Assembly: GCF_905220975.1 (NCBI RefSeq)
Contig: NZ_CAJNBK010000026.1
Coordinates: 1-64,000 of the forward strand
DNA from: Paraburkholderia haematera
Lineage (GTDB): Bacteria > Pseudomonadota > Gammaproteobacteria > Burkholderiales > Burkholderiaceae
Direction of reading: 5' to 3'
DNA length: 64,000 nt
Positions 54,768 to 64,000 of the stretch are shown one piece after another; the first letter of the stretch is position 1; every line of letters begins with the position of its first letter. The notes below the pieces were generated by a model. It was given only the letters and a program-made list of their open reading frames with translations. It had not been told where the DNA came from and did not search any database. Position numbers and translations under genes: made by a program.

Positions 54768-55058
54768 TCACGCGATCTTCGACAAGACTCGAATTTCCGC
54801 GTGTTCGACCCAATCCGCCGCGGCTTTCTTATAAGCCGCAATGTGCGCGGATCCGGCATGCGCCGCCAGCGCTTCCTGGCTTTCCCAACGCTCCACAAAC
54901 ACGAACCTGCGCGGCTCCTGCACGTCCCGATGCAGATCGTACTGAAGCGCGCCCTGCTCTTTGCGCGTCGGCCCGACGATGCCTTCGAGCGCCTCGCGCA
55001 ATTGCTCTTCATAGCCCGGCTTTGCCACCGAGATTGCGACCACCGCGATTTCCGCCAT
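54768..55058 (-). CDS. ABM-domain (antibiotic biosynthesis) monooxygenase-like protein
   Basis: 96-aa dimeric ferredoxin-like protein of the ABM family (EIAVVAISVAKPGYEEQLREALEGIVGPTRKEQGALQYDLHRD, RFVFVERWESQEALAAHAGSAHI). Members include heme-degrading and quinol monooxygenases; this one has no diagnostic residues. The ATG at 55058 is preceded by GGAGGG; the longer ORF upstream is spurious. Confidence 0.88.
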   Translation of the reverse strand: MAEIAVVAISVAKPGYEEQLREALEGIVGPTRKEQGALQYDLHRDVQEPRRFVFVERWESQEALAAHAGSAHIAAYKKAAADWVEHAEIRVLSKIA

Positions 55059-55622
55059 GCTTGCCCTCCGTTTATTCGCGAAAAGCAGCAGCATACCCGC
55101 CACCCGCCAAACCTGCAGGCGGCCACGCGTAGCAGGCAAGCTCACATGGCGACGGCAGGATGATTCTGATCCAAGGCCTTGCGCGTGCGCGAAACATGCG
55201 CAAAACGTCTGAGCACCGTCCTTGCCTGGAGTTTGGCGGGCGGCCACTCACCACCCTGCTACCCTCGGCTTCATCCGCGCGATGGATTGCGTTTGAAACG
55301 GTCGATTTTGCGCGAGGCCACGCCTCTGACGCTCACGCGGCACGACCACGACGCCAGGGCCACGACGCCAGGGCCGACTACCGCGCTTCAGCCGGTTTAC
55401 CGGGCCTTCGGCCACGTCCCGCGTCTGTGATTACCCGCACATTCATGCAAAGTGCAAACTGCTAGACTGGTTTTGACTAATCCCGCCGGAGTCCAGCATG
55501 GCTGGCATCGCTCTCCGCGTTCCCGGGCTGTGCCCACCTTACCCTGCCGACGCCTGGGCTGTGCATCCGTTGCGCGCTGAATCGGTTCGCGCGCCCCGTC
55601 ACCCGATTGCCGCGATGTCACT
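55059..55622. other. gap before the EAL gene
   Basis: 564 bp. No credible gene is seen on either strand. The sequence ACGACGCCAGGGCC is repeated at about 55349 and 55363. It should contain the promoter of the EAL gene and of the ABM gene. Confidence 0.45.
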
Positions 55623-56942
55623 ATGCCCGCTCTCATGCCCGCTTTTATGCCAACCGTCAGCGAATTGACCCTGAGCGGCCTGCTCCCGCACCTGGTCCGG
55701 GACGAGTCAGGCTGGACCGCGACATGGCGCGCGCTGACCCTGCACAGCGTGTTCCAGCCGGTGCTGTCCGTCACGCATCAGCGTGTGGTCGGCTATGAGG
55801 GCCTGCTGCGCGCGTTCGACCCGGTCGGCTTGCCGGTATCGCCGGAGGTGCTTTTCTCCGGCACACGCTCGGCCGCCGATGCGCGCGAACTCGACCGCAT
55901 CGCACGCTGCCTGCACGTGGCGAATTTCATGGAGCAAGGCATCAGCACCGGGTGGCTGTTTTTGAATACGCGCCCGCAGGTGTTCGAAACCGGTTGGCCG
56001 CAGCGCACCTTCATCGATGAACTCTCGGCGCACTTCGGCCTGCCGCAGGAGCGCATCGTCATCGAAGTGCTCGAACAACCCGCCGACGACGAATCCGCCG
56101 TCGCCAGCATGCTCGCGGCGTCGCAGCCACGCGACTTCCTGATTGCGATCGACGACTTCGGCACCGGTTTTTCGAACTTCGACCGCGTGTGGCGCTTCCG
56201 GCCCGACATCGTGAAACTCGACCGCTCCCTCGTCGCCCGTGCGGGCAAGCGCGAAGGCGACGATTCGATGATCAGCCATCTGATCGCGATGCTGCATCAA
56301 TCCGGTACGCTGGTGCTGGCCGAAGGTGTCGAAACCGACGAAGAATTGATGATCCTGATGCAGGCCGACGTCGATTTCGTGCAGGGCTTCTGGCTTGGCC
56401 AGCCGCAGAGTTCGGTGCAGGCCGCGTGCGCCAGGGTGCCGGCGCTGATCGAGTCGATGTGGGCCAAATTCGCCGCTTATGAACTCGCTCACGCCGGCCA
56501 CCAGCGGCTGGGCTTCGAAGGGTTCGCCGAAGCCGTGCTCGACGCCGCCGACGCCTTCAAAGCCACCGGCGATCTGCAGCAGGCAGCACAAAAAATATGG
56601 CATTTGCGCGAAGCGCGCCGGGTGTTCATCACCGACGGTCAAGGCGAACAGACGCAGGCGTCGATCTCGGCCGCCTCGGTGCCGCCGCCTCCGTCGCGGC
56701 TCGCGCCGCTCTACACCGATACGCGCAGCAACTGGTCGCGGCGGGCGTATTTCAAGCATGCGCTCGCGGCGCCAGGACGCGTCGCCATGATGGGGCCGCA
56801 CTATTCGCTCGCGGACGGCCAGGACTGCTATACCGCGGCAATTGCATTCGAGTGTGACGGCACGCATGTGCTTTGCGTCGACTTTGTGCCCGCGACGTCG
56901 CCGGCCGATACGCGTTCTGGCGGGCGCGGGGGCAAACGCTGA
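55623..56942 (+). CDS. EAL domain c-di-GMP phosphodiesterase with C-terminal sensor-like domain
   Basis: 439-aa protein. EAL domain about 42-275: metal and catalytic residues are present, with Glu59 in EGLLR (Gly in place of Ala), Asn115 in FLNTRP, Glu148, Asp177-Asp178 in DDFGTGFSNF, Lys198 in VKLDRS, Glu234 in AEGVE and Gln254 in VQGFWLG. It is therefore expected to hydrolyse c-di-GMP. The C-terminal 160 residues (SNWSRRAYFKHAL, CYTAAIAFECDGTHVLCVDF) look like a PAS/YkuI-C-type sensor. Three ATGs lie at the N-terminus (55623, 55635, 55647); none has a clear ribosome site, so the start is uncertain. Confidence 0.88.
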   Translation: MPALMPAFMPTVSELTLSGLLPHLVRDESGWTATWRALTLHSVFQPVLSVTHQRVVGYEGLLRAFDPVGLPVSPEVLFSGTRSAADARELDRIARCLHVANFMEQGISTGWLFLNTRPQVFETGWPQRTFIDELSAHFGLPQERIVIEVLEQPADDESAVASMLAASQPRDFLIAIDDFGTGFSNFDRVWRFRPDIVKLDRSLVARAGKREGDDSMISHLIAMLHQSGTLVLAEGVETDEELMILMQADVDFVQGFWLGQPQSSVQAACARVPALIESMWAKFAAYELAHAGHQRLGFEGFAEAVLDAADAFKATGDLQQAAQKIWHLREARRVFITDGQGEQTQASISAASVPPPPSRLAPLYTDTRSNWSRRAYFKHALAAPGRVAMMGPHYSLADGQDCYTAAIAFECDGTHVLCVDFVPATSPADTRSGGRGGKR

Positions 56943-56986
56943 GCCCGACCGGCTCCGCCTTTTATCCCCTTTCCCCCGTTCCCCCT

Positions 56987-57391
56987 TTAATCCTCTACCC
57001 GCCCGCGGCCGGATTTAATCTCGCTGCGTTTGGCCTTGCTGTCGAGGCGACGCCGATTCGAGGCGCGCGTCGGCCGGGTCGCGACGCGCGGCTTGCGCGT
57101 CACGCTGACGCTTTCGATCAGTTCATCGAGCCGCGCCAGCGCCGCCGCGCGGTTCATCTCCTGCGTGCGATGCTCCTGCGCCTTGATGATCACCACGCCG
57201 TCGCGCGTGAGCCGGTGATCGGACAGCGCGAGCAGGCGCATCTTCAGCACTTCCGGTAACGACGACGCCTGCACGTCGAAACGCAGATGGATGGCGCTCG
57301 AGACCTTATTGACGTTCTGACCGCCCGCTCCTTGCGCGCGCACTGCGGTCAATTCGATTTCGTTCGGCGGGATCGGGTAACGGGATGTCAT
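56987..57391 (-). CDS. arfB: alternative ribosome-rescue factor ArfB
   Basis: 134-aa peptidyl-tRNA hydrolase (ArfB/YaeJ). The catalytic GGQ is at residues 23-25 within AQGAGGQNVNKVSSAIHLRFD; the C-terminal tail is basic (RRRLDSKAKRSEIKSGRGR), which enters the empty mRNA channel of stalled ribosomes. Length and layout match the family. It is convergent with the EAL gene. Confidence 0.95.
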   Translation of the reverse strand: MTSRYPIPPNEIELTAVRAQGAGGQNVNKVSSAIHLRFDVQASSLPEVLKMRLLALSDHRLTRDGVVIIKAQEHRTQEMNRAAALARLDELIESVSVTRKPRVATRPTRASNRRRLDSKAKRSEIKSGRGRVED

Positions 57392-57543
57392 GACGGGATT
57401 GAACTCGGAGACGCAAAGTGTACACAGGGCGCAGCCGATTACCGACTACGGACTATCGGGCGCGGCCATCGATGCGAAAAACTATTTGCATCGACCCAGC
57501 CGGTTCACGGATACTGCCGTTTTCGCTTACAGCGTAAATTCAT

Positions 57544-58185
57544 ATGAAGCTCCGTCCGGGTTTTGTGCTGGAACTGGCCGTCAACTTTCTGCTGCCGTGG
57601 CTTGCTTACCGCCTGGCGCTGCCGCACCTGGGCGAGACCGGCGCACTGATCGCCTCTGCGGTGCCGCCGATCGTCTGGAGCCTGATCGAACTGGTGCGCT
57701 TTCGACGCGTCGACGCGCTTAGCGTCATGGTCGTAGCAGGCATCGTATTGTCGGTTGCGGCAATGGCGCTGGGCGGCAGTCCCCGCATGCTGTTGCTGCG
57801 GGAGTCGCTGGTGTCCGGCGCGGTAGGCGTGGTGTTTCTGCTGTCGTTGCCGATGCACCGGCCGCTAATCTTCTATCTCGCGCGCGCCACCGTCGCCCGT
57901 GAGATGGAAGGCGGCGCAGCGCGATTCGAAACCTTGTGGCGCGAGCGGCCGGCGCTCGTCAGTGCGATACGGTTCATGACGCTGGTATGGGGCGTTGGCC
58001 TGACCGGCGAAACGGCGCTGCGCGCATGGATGGCGCTCACCTGGCCGGTCGAGCGCTTTCTGGTGGTCTCACCGTTCATCGGCTATGGCATTTACGGCGG
58101 CCTGGCGCTATGGACGCTGTGGTACCGCAAGACCATGCGCAGCCGGGCCGAGGCGCAAGTGCAGCCGGGCGGGATCGCGAACTAG
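57544..58185 (+). CDS. VC0807-type integral membrane protein
   Basis: 213-aa protein with about six hydrophobic helices (VLELAVNFLLPWLAY, LIASAVPPIVWSLIELV, LSVMVVAGIVLSVAAMAL, SGAVGVVFLLSLPM, AIRFMTLVWGVGLTG, FLVVSPFIGYGIYGG). It resembles the VC0807 family of uncharacterised membrane proteins. No motif for catalysis is visible. It is divergent from arfB. Confidence 0.75.
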   Translation: MKLRPGFVLELAVNFLLPWLAYRLALPHLGETGALIASAVPPIVWSLIELVRFRRVDALSVMVVAGIVLSVAAMALGGSPRMLLLRESLVSGAVGVVFLLSLPMHRPLIFYLARATVAREMEGGAARFETLWRERPALVSAIRFMTLVWGVGLTGETALRAWMALTWPVERFLVVSPFIGYGIYGGLALWTLWYRKTMRSRAEAQVQPGGIAN

Positions 58186-58220
58186 GCACGGTCTGGGCGC
58201 TTTGGGGCGCTCGCCCAATT

Positions 58221-58257
58221 GATCGGCTTGATCGGCTTGATCGGCTTGATCGGCTTG
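58221..58257 (+). repeat. 9-bp tandem repeat, four copies
   Basis: GATCGGCTT is repeated four times (58221-58256) just after the VC0807-type gene. It is non-coding in the supported annotation and could vary in number. Confidence 0.9.
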
Positions 58258-58341
58258 TTCCGCGTGTTACGCCTGAGTTACCTCGACCGCCTGAACAGCT
58301 TTATCAAGCGACGAACGAATACGCTCGTCGCCCGCGCCATG

Positions 58342-60639
58342 CTACCGGGCGGAGCGCCACGCCTCCGCGATTCGCGCAGCCAGGCCTGAGTCGCGCTGCG
58401 TCGGCGTCGCGATGGCCTGCGTCAGCACGGCGCGCGCGCCGATCACCTCCACCCGTTCACGCGCGCGGGTAATGGCCGTGTACACGAGTTCGCGCGACAA
58501 CACACGGCTGAACACCGACGGCAGCATGAGCACCGCATGCTCGAATTCCGAGCCTTGCGACTTATGAACCGTGAGCGCGAATGCCGTATCGTGCGGCGGC
58601 AGCGCCGCAGGCGATACGGCTCGCAGACCGCCGTCACCCGTACGGAAATACACGCGTAACGCACCGCCCGCACCCGGCAGCGCAATGCCGATGTCGCCGT
58701 TGAACAGACCAAGCGCGTAATCGTTGCGCGTGACCATAATGGGGCGTCCGGCAAACCACTGTGCGCCTACAGCCAACGTGACGCCCGCCGAGCGCCTCAC
58801 CTGCGCGGCCATCGCGGCATTCACCTGATCGACGCCGCGCGGCCCCGAACGCGTCGCGCACAGAATTCGGAAACGGTTTAGCGCTTCGAAGAGCGGCAAT
58901 GGGTCTGGTGTATCGGCGGCTAATGCTTCGGCTAGCAACTCCGCGTACGCCGCAAAACCTGCGGCGAGCCGCGCAACGGTGCGCTCGGCAAGCGTCGCGT
59001 GAGTGTCTTCGTACAACGCTGCGGCGCAAGGCTCGACAGGGTCGATGCGCAGGACTTCGAGCGCCGCGGCGGTCGCGCCGTTGCGAATCGCCAGCGACAA
59101 GCGGCCGATCGGCGACTCGAGGCCGAATCGATAGTTGCGCTCGAGCCAGACGACGGAGTCGGCGAGCGGGTTTTGAGCCGATGAAGGCGAGCGTGAAGCG
59201 GATCCTGAGCCTGAGCCTGAGCCCGACGCTGACGTTGATGCGGGTGCCATTCCCGAAGACGAAGCCAATGCCGCTCCTTCGGCCGTCACCGGACTACTCG
59301 CAAAAAGATCGTCACCAGGTAGGCCATCAAAAGCGCCGCGCGCATCAGCATCGCCGAACAAGTCGCCAGGCGGCGTATCGAAATCGTCCGACGCACCCGC
59401 ATGCGCAAAAAAATCGTCATGCGCCTGGTCGACGCCGCCCGATGCGCCCGGCAGTGCTTGCGACAACCGCGCCGCTTCAATGCCAAGCGCCTCAGCGATC
59501 CGCTGCAGTCCGTCATGCGTAAAAGCAGGCCGCGCGCTGAGCTCGGCGAACACCGCACCCGCCTCGACCGCGGCGAGTTGATCCTTGTCGCCCAGCATCA
59601 CAAGACGCGTCTGCGGTGCAATGGCATCGAGCAGATGCGCCGCCATCGCGACATCGATCATCGACGCCTCGTCGATCACTACGACGTCGTAAGGCAGCGG
59701 GTTGTCGCGATGATGCCTGAAGCGCCCGCCCGGCCCGGACCCGAGCAGCCGATGCAAGGTGTACGACGTCTGCGGCAAGCGTGCAGCAAGTTCGGGCGGC
59801 AAATCGCCGGCACGTGCGAGCAAGGCTTCCTGCATCCGTTGCGCGGCCTTGCCGGTGGGCGCCGCCAATGCGATCCGCAGATCGGCGCGGGCATCCAGCA
59901 AACAGGCAAGCACGCCGACCACGGTAGTCGTCTTGCCGGTGCCCGGGCCGCCGCTGACGATCGTCAACTGCCCGGACAGCGCCATGACAGCAGCGACACG
60001 TTGCCAGTCGACCTCGTCATCCCGCGGCGGACCGAAATAGCGCAGCAGACGTTCGTGCAACATCTGAACGGTGGTGTCCGCGTTTGCACCGGCACCGGCA
60101 TTGGCATTGGCATTGGCATTGGCATCCGCGTCGGAGCCCGCACTCGCACGGGTATTGGCGTCGACCGCATCCCGCGCATGCTCGCGAACCCTCGCACCCT
60201 CAACCCGCCCCCCGCCCGCATGCATCACCAGCGAGCGCGCGAGACGCCGCTCGTAGTCGTAGTAGCGCGCCAGATACAGCCGCCCTTGCCTGTCGATCAC
60301 GAGCGGCCGCAACGCCGCCGCGCTTTCCGAACCGTCACTGGCCATGCCGCTTGCAAACAGCGCTGCGCGCACTTCCGCGCTCGATGCATCAAAGCGTCGC
60401 GCCAGCGCGGCAAGCGGCAGGCACACGTGCCCTTCGGCCGTGGCGCGGCTCGCGGCGAAGGCGGCCCGCGCCGCCCACTTCACCGCTTCGCCCGACCCAC
60501 CACCGCGCCGCGCCAGCATACCGATGCGCCGCGCGAACCCCTCGGCAAGCGCGGTGCTGAAATCGGCCGGCGCGGGTAAGGCCACGCCGATGTCATCGAG
60601 CTCCGGCGGCGCAGAGGAGTTCCGCTCGAACGTGCTCAT
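58342..60639 (-). CDS. recD: RecBCD nuclease/helicase subunit RecD
   Basis: 765-aa SF1B helicase subunit of exonuclease V. Walker A GGPGTGKTTTVVGVL, VVIDEASMIDVAMAAHLL (Walker B), RLVMLGDKDQLAAVEAGAVF and the C-terminal VHKSQGSEFEHAVLMLP and LVYTAITRARERV. Compared with family members it has a low-complexity insert of about 100 residues between SQALPGASGG and LADSVVWLERNYRFG, and an Ala/Asn repeat (ANANANANAGAGANA) before the first motif. The start is set by the ATGA overlap with recB (60636-60639). Confidence 0.93.
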   Translation of the reverse strand: MSTFERNSSAPPELDDIGVALPAPADFSTALAEGFARRIGMLARRGGGSGEAVKWAARAAFAASRATAEGHVCLPLAALARRFDASSAEVRAALFASGMASDGSESAAALRPLVIDRQGRLYLARYYDYERRLARSLVMHAGGGRVEGARVREHARDAVDANTRASAGSDADANANANANAGAGANADTTVQMLHERLLRYFGPPRDDEVDWQRVAAVMALSGQLTIVSGGPGTGKTTTVVGVLACLLDARADLRIALAAPTGKAAQRMQEALLARAGDLPPELAARLPQTSYTLHRLLGSGPGGRFRHHRDNPLPYDVVVIDEASMIDVAMAAHLLDAIAPQTRLVMLGDKDQLAAVEAGAVFAELSARPAFTHDGLQRIAEALGIEAARLSQALPGASGGVDQAHDDFFAHAGASDDFDTPPGDLFGDADARGAFDGLPGDDLFASSPVTAEGAALASSSGMAPASTSASGSGSGSGSASRSPSSAQNPLADSVVWLERNYRFGLESPIGRLSLAIRNGATAAALEVLRIDPVEPCAAALYEDTHATLAERTVARLAAGFAAYAELLAEALAADTPDPLPLFEALNRFRILCATRSGPRGVDQVNAAMAAQVRRSAGVTLAVGAQWFAGRPIMVTRNDYALGLFNGDIGIALPGAGGALRVYFRTGDGGLRAVSPAALPPHDTAFALTVHKSQGSEFEHAVLMLPSVFSRVLSRELVYTAITRARERVEVIGARAVLTQAIATPTQRDSGLAARIAEAWRSAR
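60097..60125. repeat. 6-bp repeat in recD
   Basis: GGCATT is repeated nearly five times. On the recD strand it encodes Asn-Ala pairs. Because the unit is 6 bp, slippage would change length by two residues without a frameshift. Confidence 0.85.
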
Positions 60640-63600
60640 GCGACACCTCCGATCATTGCCGCGTCGAGCAGCGCCACGAGTTCGAAGGCGGGCCGCCGCA
60701 TATGCACGCCCGCCGCCCCGTCGGCATCGCGCCACTGCGGACGAACGCCGCGCACGAACAGGTAGAGATAGCCGCCAATGTGCGTGTCATATGCATAATC
60801 GCGTACCCGCGTTTTCAGATAGCGATGCAGCGCCACCGTGTAGAGCAGCGCCTGGAGGTGATACGCGTGGCTCGCCATGGCCGCTTCGAGCGGTGCCGCC
60901 GCGTAGTCGGCGGCGGTGTCGCCCAGGTGGTTCGATTTCCAGTCGACGACCCAGAACCGTCCGTCGTGCTCGACGATCATGTCGATAAATCCTTTGACGA
61001 AACCACGCAACACGCCAGGCTCCAGTGCAACGTCGGGAAAGCCGTGCTCGATCAACAGCTCGCGCAACGCTGGAAAATCGAGCGAAGGCGCCGCAAACAG
61101 AAATTCGAGTTCGTTCAGGCGCCGCCGCGGATTCAGTTTGGCGAGCGCCATGCCGGGTACAAGCTCGGTGGTCACGACGTCCGCAATCAGCTTATGCATC
61201 ATGGCGGGCAATCGTGCCGCGAGTTCGGGCACAGCTGGCGCCGGGCGCTCGCGCAAGGCGCCACGGATCGCATCCGGCCACGTATGCGGGTCGGTGAAAT
61301 CCGCGAGCTCGAACATGCGGTGCAGACATTCGCCGGCCGCGGCGCCCCGTGGAAACGCGAGAATGTCGTCCTCGGCGTAGGACGGCGCTTGCGGTACCGG
61401 CACCGGCGCAGGCGCGAGCGCATCGGCAATTTCATCGTGATCGGGACGCACCTCTTCCACCGGCGTACGCGGCTCCTCGGCCTTGCTGCCGGCGGCGATC
61501 AGGCCGCTGAAGCTCGCCATGCGCCACTGATCGCGCAACGGCCGCCGGTTGGCGCGCGCCTGCATCCGCGCGCCGCTATCCTGGAGGCTTTCCAACGGCA
61601 CACGGCGCTCCACTTTCGGCAACGCCTGCAAGGTAACCGGGCCGCCTGCCAGCGCGCGCCAGCGCTCGGACAAGGCGGCTTCGTCAGGTGGATCGGTAAG
61701 CCAGTCGTCAAAGCTGTGACCGCCGCCAGCCACCAGCCAGTTCAGCACACTACGGCGCGACTCCTTGGTGGAGCGCGACGAAAGATACGTACCCGCAACC
61801 AGATAGCAGCGGTATACCGCGCGTGTCAGCGCCACGTAGACGAGCCGTGCCCGCTCCGCCGCCTGTTCGCGCGCCGCGTAACGTGACGCACGTTCAGCTT
61901 CATCGTCGTCGCAACCGTAATGCAGCACCGCGCCGCCCGTTTCGTCGTGATACTCGCGCGCATCGGGCAAGCCGGAGGACGGCGGCTCGCGCAGCGCACC
62001 GTCGTTCAGAAACGGACAGAACACGACCGCGTATTCGAGCCCTTTCGATTTGTGGACGGTGACGATCTGCACGAGGTTGCGATCCGACTCGAGCCGCAAC
62101 TGCGCGTCTTCGCCACCACCTTGCGTGCGTTGTGCGGCGAGCCAGCGCAAAGTCGGCGCGATGCCGGGTTGCGTAGCGGCACGCGCCTGCACAAGTTCGG
62201 CCAGATGATTCACGTTCGTCAGACGGCGTTCGCCGTCCGGTCCGGCCACCAGCCGTTGCGCAACGCGCAGTTCGCGCATCAGCGTGCGCCACATCAAGGC
62301 GAAGCCGCGCTCATGCCATAGCATGCGATAGCGTGAAAAACGTTCGACCCAGCCCATCGCGTCCGCGGCATGCGCGGGATCGTCGACCGGCACCGGCGCG
62401 TCCGCGACCTGCTCGAGGCGCCACAGCGCGGTGGCGTCGAGACCGAGCCAATCGGTGGCGAGCGCGGCGCGCAAACGGCGCAGGTCGCCCGGCGTATCGA
62501 CTGCGGCCAGCACGCGTTCGATCTGCTCGGCGTCGAGCGTCGCGAACACCGAGGCCTGCGCCAGTTCCACGCTGCCCACGCCCCACGACGCCAGGACCCG
62601 CTTGATCAAACTGCCCTGCTTATGCGTTTGCACCAGCACCGCGATATTGCCCGGCGCGAGCGGCGCGTCGCCGATGGTCACCGACCCCTCGCGCGCACCG
62701 CGCAGGAGCCGCACGATCTCGGCGGCACAGGCTTCGCTCGCCGCGCGTTGCGCTTCGCGTTTGGTCAGCGCCGCGTCGCCTTGCGGCAGGGTCCAGATCC
62801 GGAAGTCGCCCGCGCTAGCACCGGGTTCGGAGAAAGGCGGACGACGCCGCTCGCCGGCCCGCACCGGCTGATAGTCGAGACCGTCGAGCACGAATGCCTG
62901 CGGGTTGGCTTCGAACAACCGGTTGCAGGCGTCGACAATCGGCGCCGTCGAACGCTGATTGACCGCGAGCGTGTAGCACGCCGAAGCCGCCGCGCGCGCC
63001 GCCAGATAGGTATGCAGATCCGCCGCGCGAAAACTGTAGATCGCCTGCTTCGGATCGCCCACCAGAAACAGCGGGCCGGCCGGCGCGAAGATGCGGCTAA
63101 AGATCGCGAACTGCAACGGATCGGTATCCTGAAACTCGTCGATCAGCGCGGCCGGATAACGCGTGCGCAAAGCATCGGCAAGCCAGGGGTTGGCTGCGAG
63201 CGCGCGATACAGATTGGACAGCAGATCGTCGAACGACACCACCCTGCGCGTGCGCTTGCGCGCCACCAGTTCGGCGGGCGCGTAGTCGAGCCAGGTTTCT
63301 ACAAGTGCGAGCCAGCGCGCGCGTTGCGCGGCTTCGGCCGCGACCACGGCTGCGGCCAGCGCTTCGGCGTGCTCGAAGAAGGGATGCTCGGGCGGTTCGA
63401 ACTTGACCTTGGTGGCCTTCTTCAATGCGGAGGCCGTCAGCTTCAAGGCCGCCTTTGGCGGCGGCGCATGACAATCGCCCTGGGCGAAGTACTCGGTCCA
63501 CGCGGAAATCGCTGCGCTCACAAGATCAGGCTTGTGCGAGGTCTTGCTCAGACGGTCTTGCGCTTCTGCAAGCAATCTCACGATCGTATCGCGCTCTGCC

Positions 63601-64000
63601 TGCCAGACTTCGCTAGCAGCAGAGAAACCCGCCTGCGGATCGGCGCCACTTCCTCCTGCATCGACCTTGCCCCAGCGTAGCTGCGCCAACGGCTTCTTCA
63701 ACCGTCGCGCGAGCTGCTCATCGAGCGACGCGGGACCGGCGCGTTTGGCCACCAGCCATGCAGCGAAAGCAGGATGCGCATAGGCCACCGGTTCCACCTG
63801 CTCGCGCCAGAAATCGGCTGCCATTTCGAAACGCAAGGCAGCGTCGTCGGCTTCCATTTCGAAGGCGAACGGCATAGCCGCGGCGAACGGCGCCTCCTGC
63901 AAGGCACGCTGGCAGAACGCATGAATGGTGTGAATCGCGGCCTGGTCGAACGTGCGCAGTGCACGGCGTACGACTTTCAATGCGGTCTCGCGATCGATGC
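60636..64000 (-). CDS. recB: RecBCD subunit RecB, 5' end beyond window
   Basis: At least 1121 codons; the reading frame is open to the window edge and the N-terminal Walker A part is missing. Visible: FDQAAIHTIHAFCQRAL, the helicase block PAALIDEFQDTDPLQFAIF, QAIYSFRAADLHTYLAAR, LVQIVTVHKSKGLEYAVVFCPFL, VYVALTRAVYRCYLVAG, and the C-terminal nuclease domain with GFVKGFIDMIVEHDGRFWVVDWKSNHLG. It overlaps recD by 4 bp. RecB is the 3'-5' helicase and nuclease subunit of RecBCD; recC is expected just outside. Confidence 0.96.
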   Translation of the reverse strand, partial: IDRETALKVVRRALRTFDQAAIHTIHAFCQRALQEAPFAAAMPFAFEMEADDAALRFEMAADFWREQVEPVAYAHPAFAAWLVAKRAGPASLDEQLARRLKKPLAQLRWGKVDAGGSGADPQAGFSAASEVWQAERDTIVRLLAEAQDRLSKTSHKPDLVSAAISAWTEYFAQGDCHAPPPKAALKLTASALKKATKVKFEPPEHPFFEHAEALAAAVVAAEAAQRARWLALVETWLDYAPAELVARKRTRRVVSFDDLLSNLYRALAANPWLADALRTRYPAALIDEFQDTDPLQFAIFSRIFAPAGPLFLVGDPKQAIYSFRAADLHTYLAARAAASACYTLAVNQRSTAPIVDACNRLFEANPQAFVLDGLDYQPVRAGERRRPPFSEPGASAGDFRIWTLPQGDAALTKREAQRAASEACAAEIVRLLRGAREGSVTIGDAPLAPGNIAVLVQTHKQGSLIKRVLASWGVGSVELAQASVFATLDAEQIERVLAAVDTPGDLRRLRAALATDWLGLDATALWRLEQVADAPVPVDDPAHAADAMGWVERFSRYRMLWHERGFALMWRTLMRELRVAQRLVAGPDGERRLTNVNHLAELVQARAATQPGIAPTLRWLAAQRTQGGGEDAQLRLESDRNLVQIVTVHKSKGLEYAVVFCPFLNDGALREPPSSGLPDAREYHDETGGAVLHYGCDDDEAERASRYAAREQAAERARLVYVALTRAVYRCYLVAGTYLSSRSTKESRRSVLNWLVAGGGHSFDDWLTDPPDEAALSERWRALAGGPVTLQALPKVERRVPLESLQDSGARMQARANRRPLRDQWRMASFSGLIAAGSKAEEPRTPVEEVRPDHDEIADALAPAPVPVPQAPSYAEDDILAFPRGAAAGECLHRMFELADFTDPHTWPDAIRGALRERPAPAVPELAARLPAMMHKLIADVVTTELVPGMALAKLNPRRRLNELEFLFAAPSLDFPALRELLIEHGFPDVALEPGVLRGFVKGFIDMIVEHDGRFWVVDWKSNHLGDTAADYAAAPLEAAMASHAYHLQALLYTVALHRYLKTRVRDYAYDTHIGGYLYLFVRGVRPQWRDADGAAGVHMRRPAFELVALLDAAMIGGVA

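Overview
The window reads as a chromosomal segment of a beta-proteobacterium of the Burkholderia/Paraburkholderia group. The evidence is high GC, the gene order rimP-nusA-infB-rbfA-truB with typA close by, sucA-odhB-lpdA followed by zapE, and several Burkholderiaceae-type families (DUF2968, DUF3613, a TPS transporter beside Gly/Ser-rich lipoproteins). The genus is an inference from gene content, not from a marker gene.

Layout. (1) About 1-340: a 112-bp tandem repeat. (2) 0.5-14.2 kb, minus strand: a complete Tad/Flp pilus operon in the order flp, cpaA, tadE, cpaB, cpaC, a 55-codon Cys-rich ORF, cpaE, cpaF, tadB, tadC, tadD, DUF3613, tadG, then a sigma-54 activator with a degenerate receiver and a DUF2968 protein. 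The flp pilin (56 aa) is followed by a hairpin attenuator. Its upstream region holds a possible -24/-12 promoter and a cluster of CGTTACG motifs. (3) 14.9-20.8 kb, plus strand: two paralogous low-complexity lipoproteins, an ShlB/FhaC-type outer-membrane transporter and a DUF2147 protein; this may be an uncharacterised export system. (4) 20.9-21.4 kb: a stand-alone transposase N-terminal domain (DUF4096). (5) 21.5-28.6 kb, minus: zapE and the 2-oxoglutarate dehydrogenase operon. (6) 29.3-30.4 kb, plus: an unusual gene whose Cys/His/Asp pattern resembles the YopT/AvrPphB (C58) cysteine protease effectors. (7) 30.5-32.4 kb: typA. (8) 32.7-37.7 kb, plus: a MarR-NodT-EmrA-EmrB drug efflux operon. 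(9) 37.8-48.1 kb, minus: truB, rbfA, infB, nusA, rimP, rluB and scpB. (10) 48.4-58.2 kb: mixed genes (aminotransferase, LysR regulator, second DUF4096 protein, small exported proteins, YdcF-like protein, ABM monooxygenase, EAL phosphodiesterase, arfB, a VC0807-like membrane protein). (11) 58.3-64.0 kb, minus: recD and the 3' part of recB, which runs off the window.

How the parts fit. The Tad genes encode pilin, prepilin peptidase, secretin, ATPase, platform proteins and pseudopilins of one surface fibre machine, with a bacterial enhancer-binding protein at the operon's far end as its probable regulator. The lipoprotein/TpsB block lies divergently from flp, so the region around 14.2-14.9 kb may control two surface systems. 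The translation and ribosome-maturation genes form one cotranscribed set broken by internal hairpins. Most remaining genes are ordinary housekeeping. The points of most interest are the C58-like protein, the lipoprotein/TpsB block, the coupled Cys-rich ORF in the Tad operon and the two transposase-derived DNA-binding proteins.
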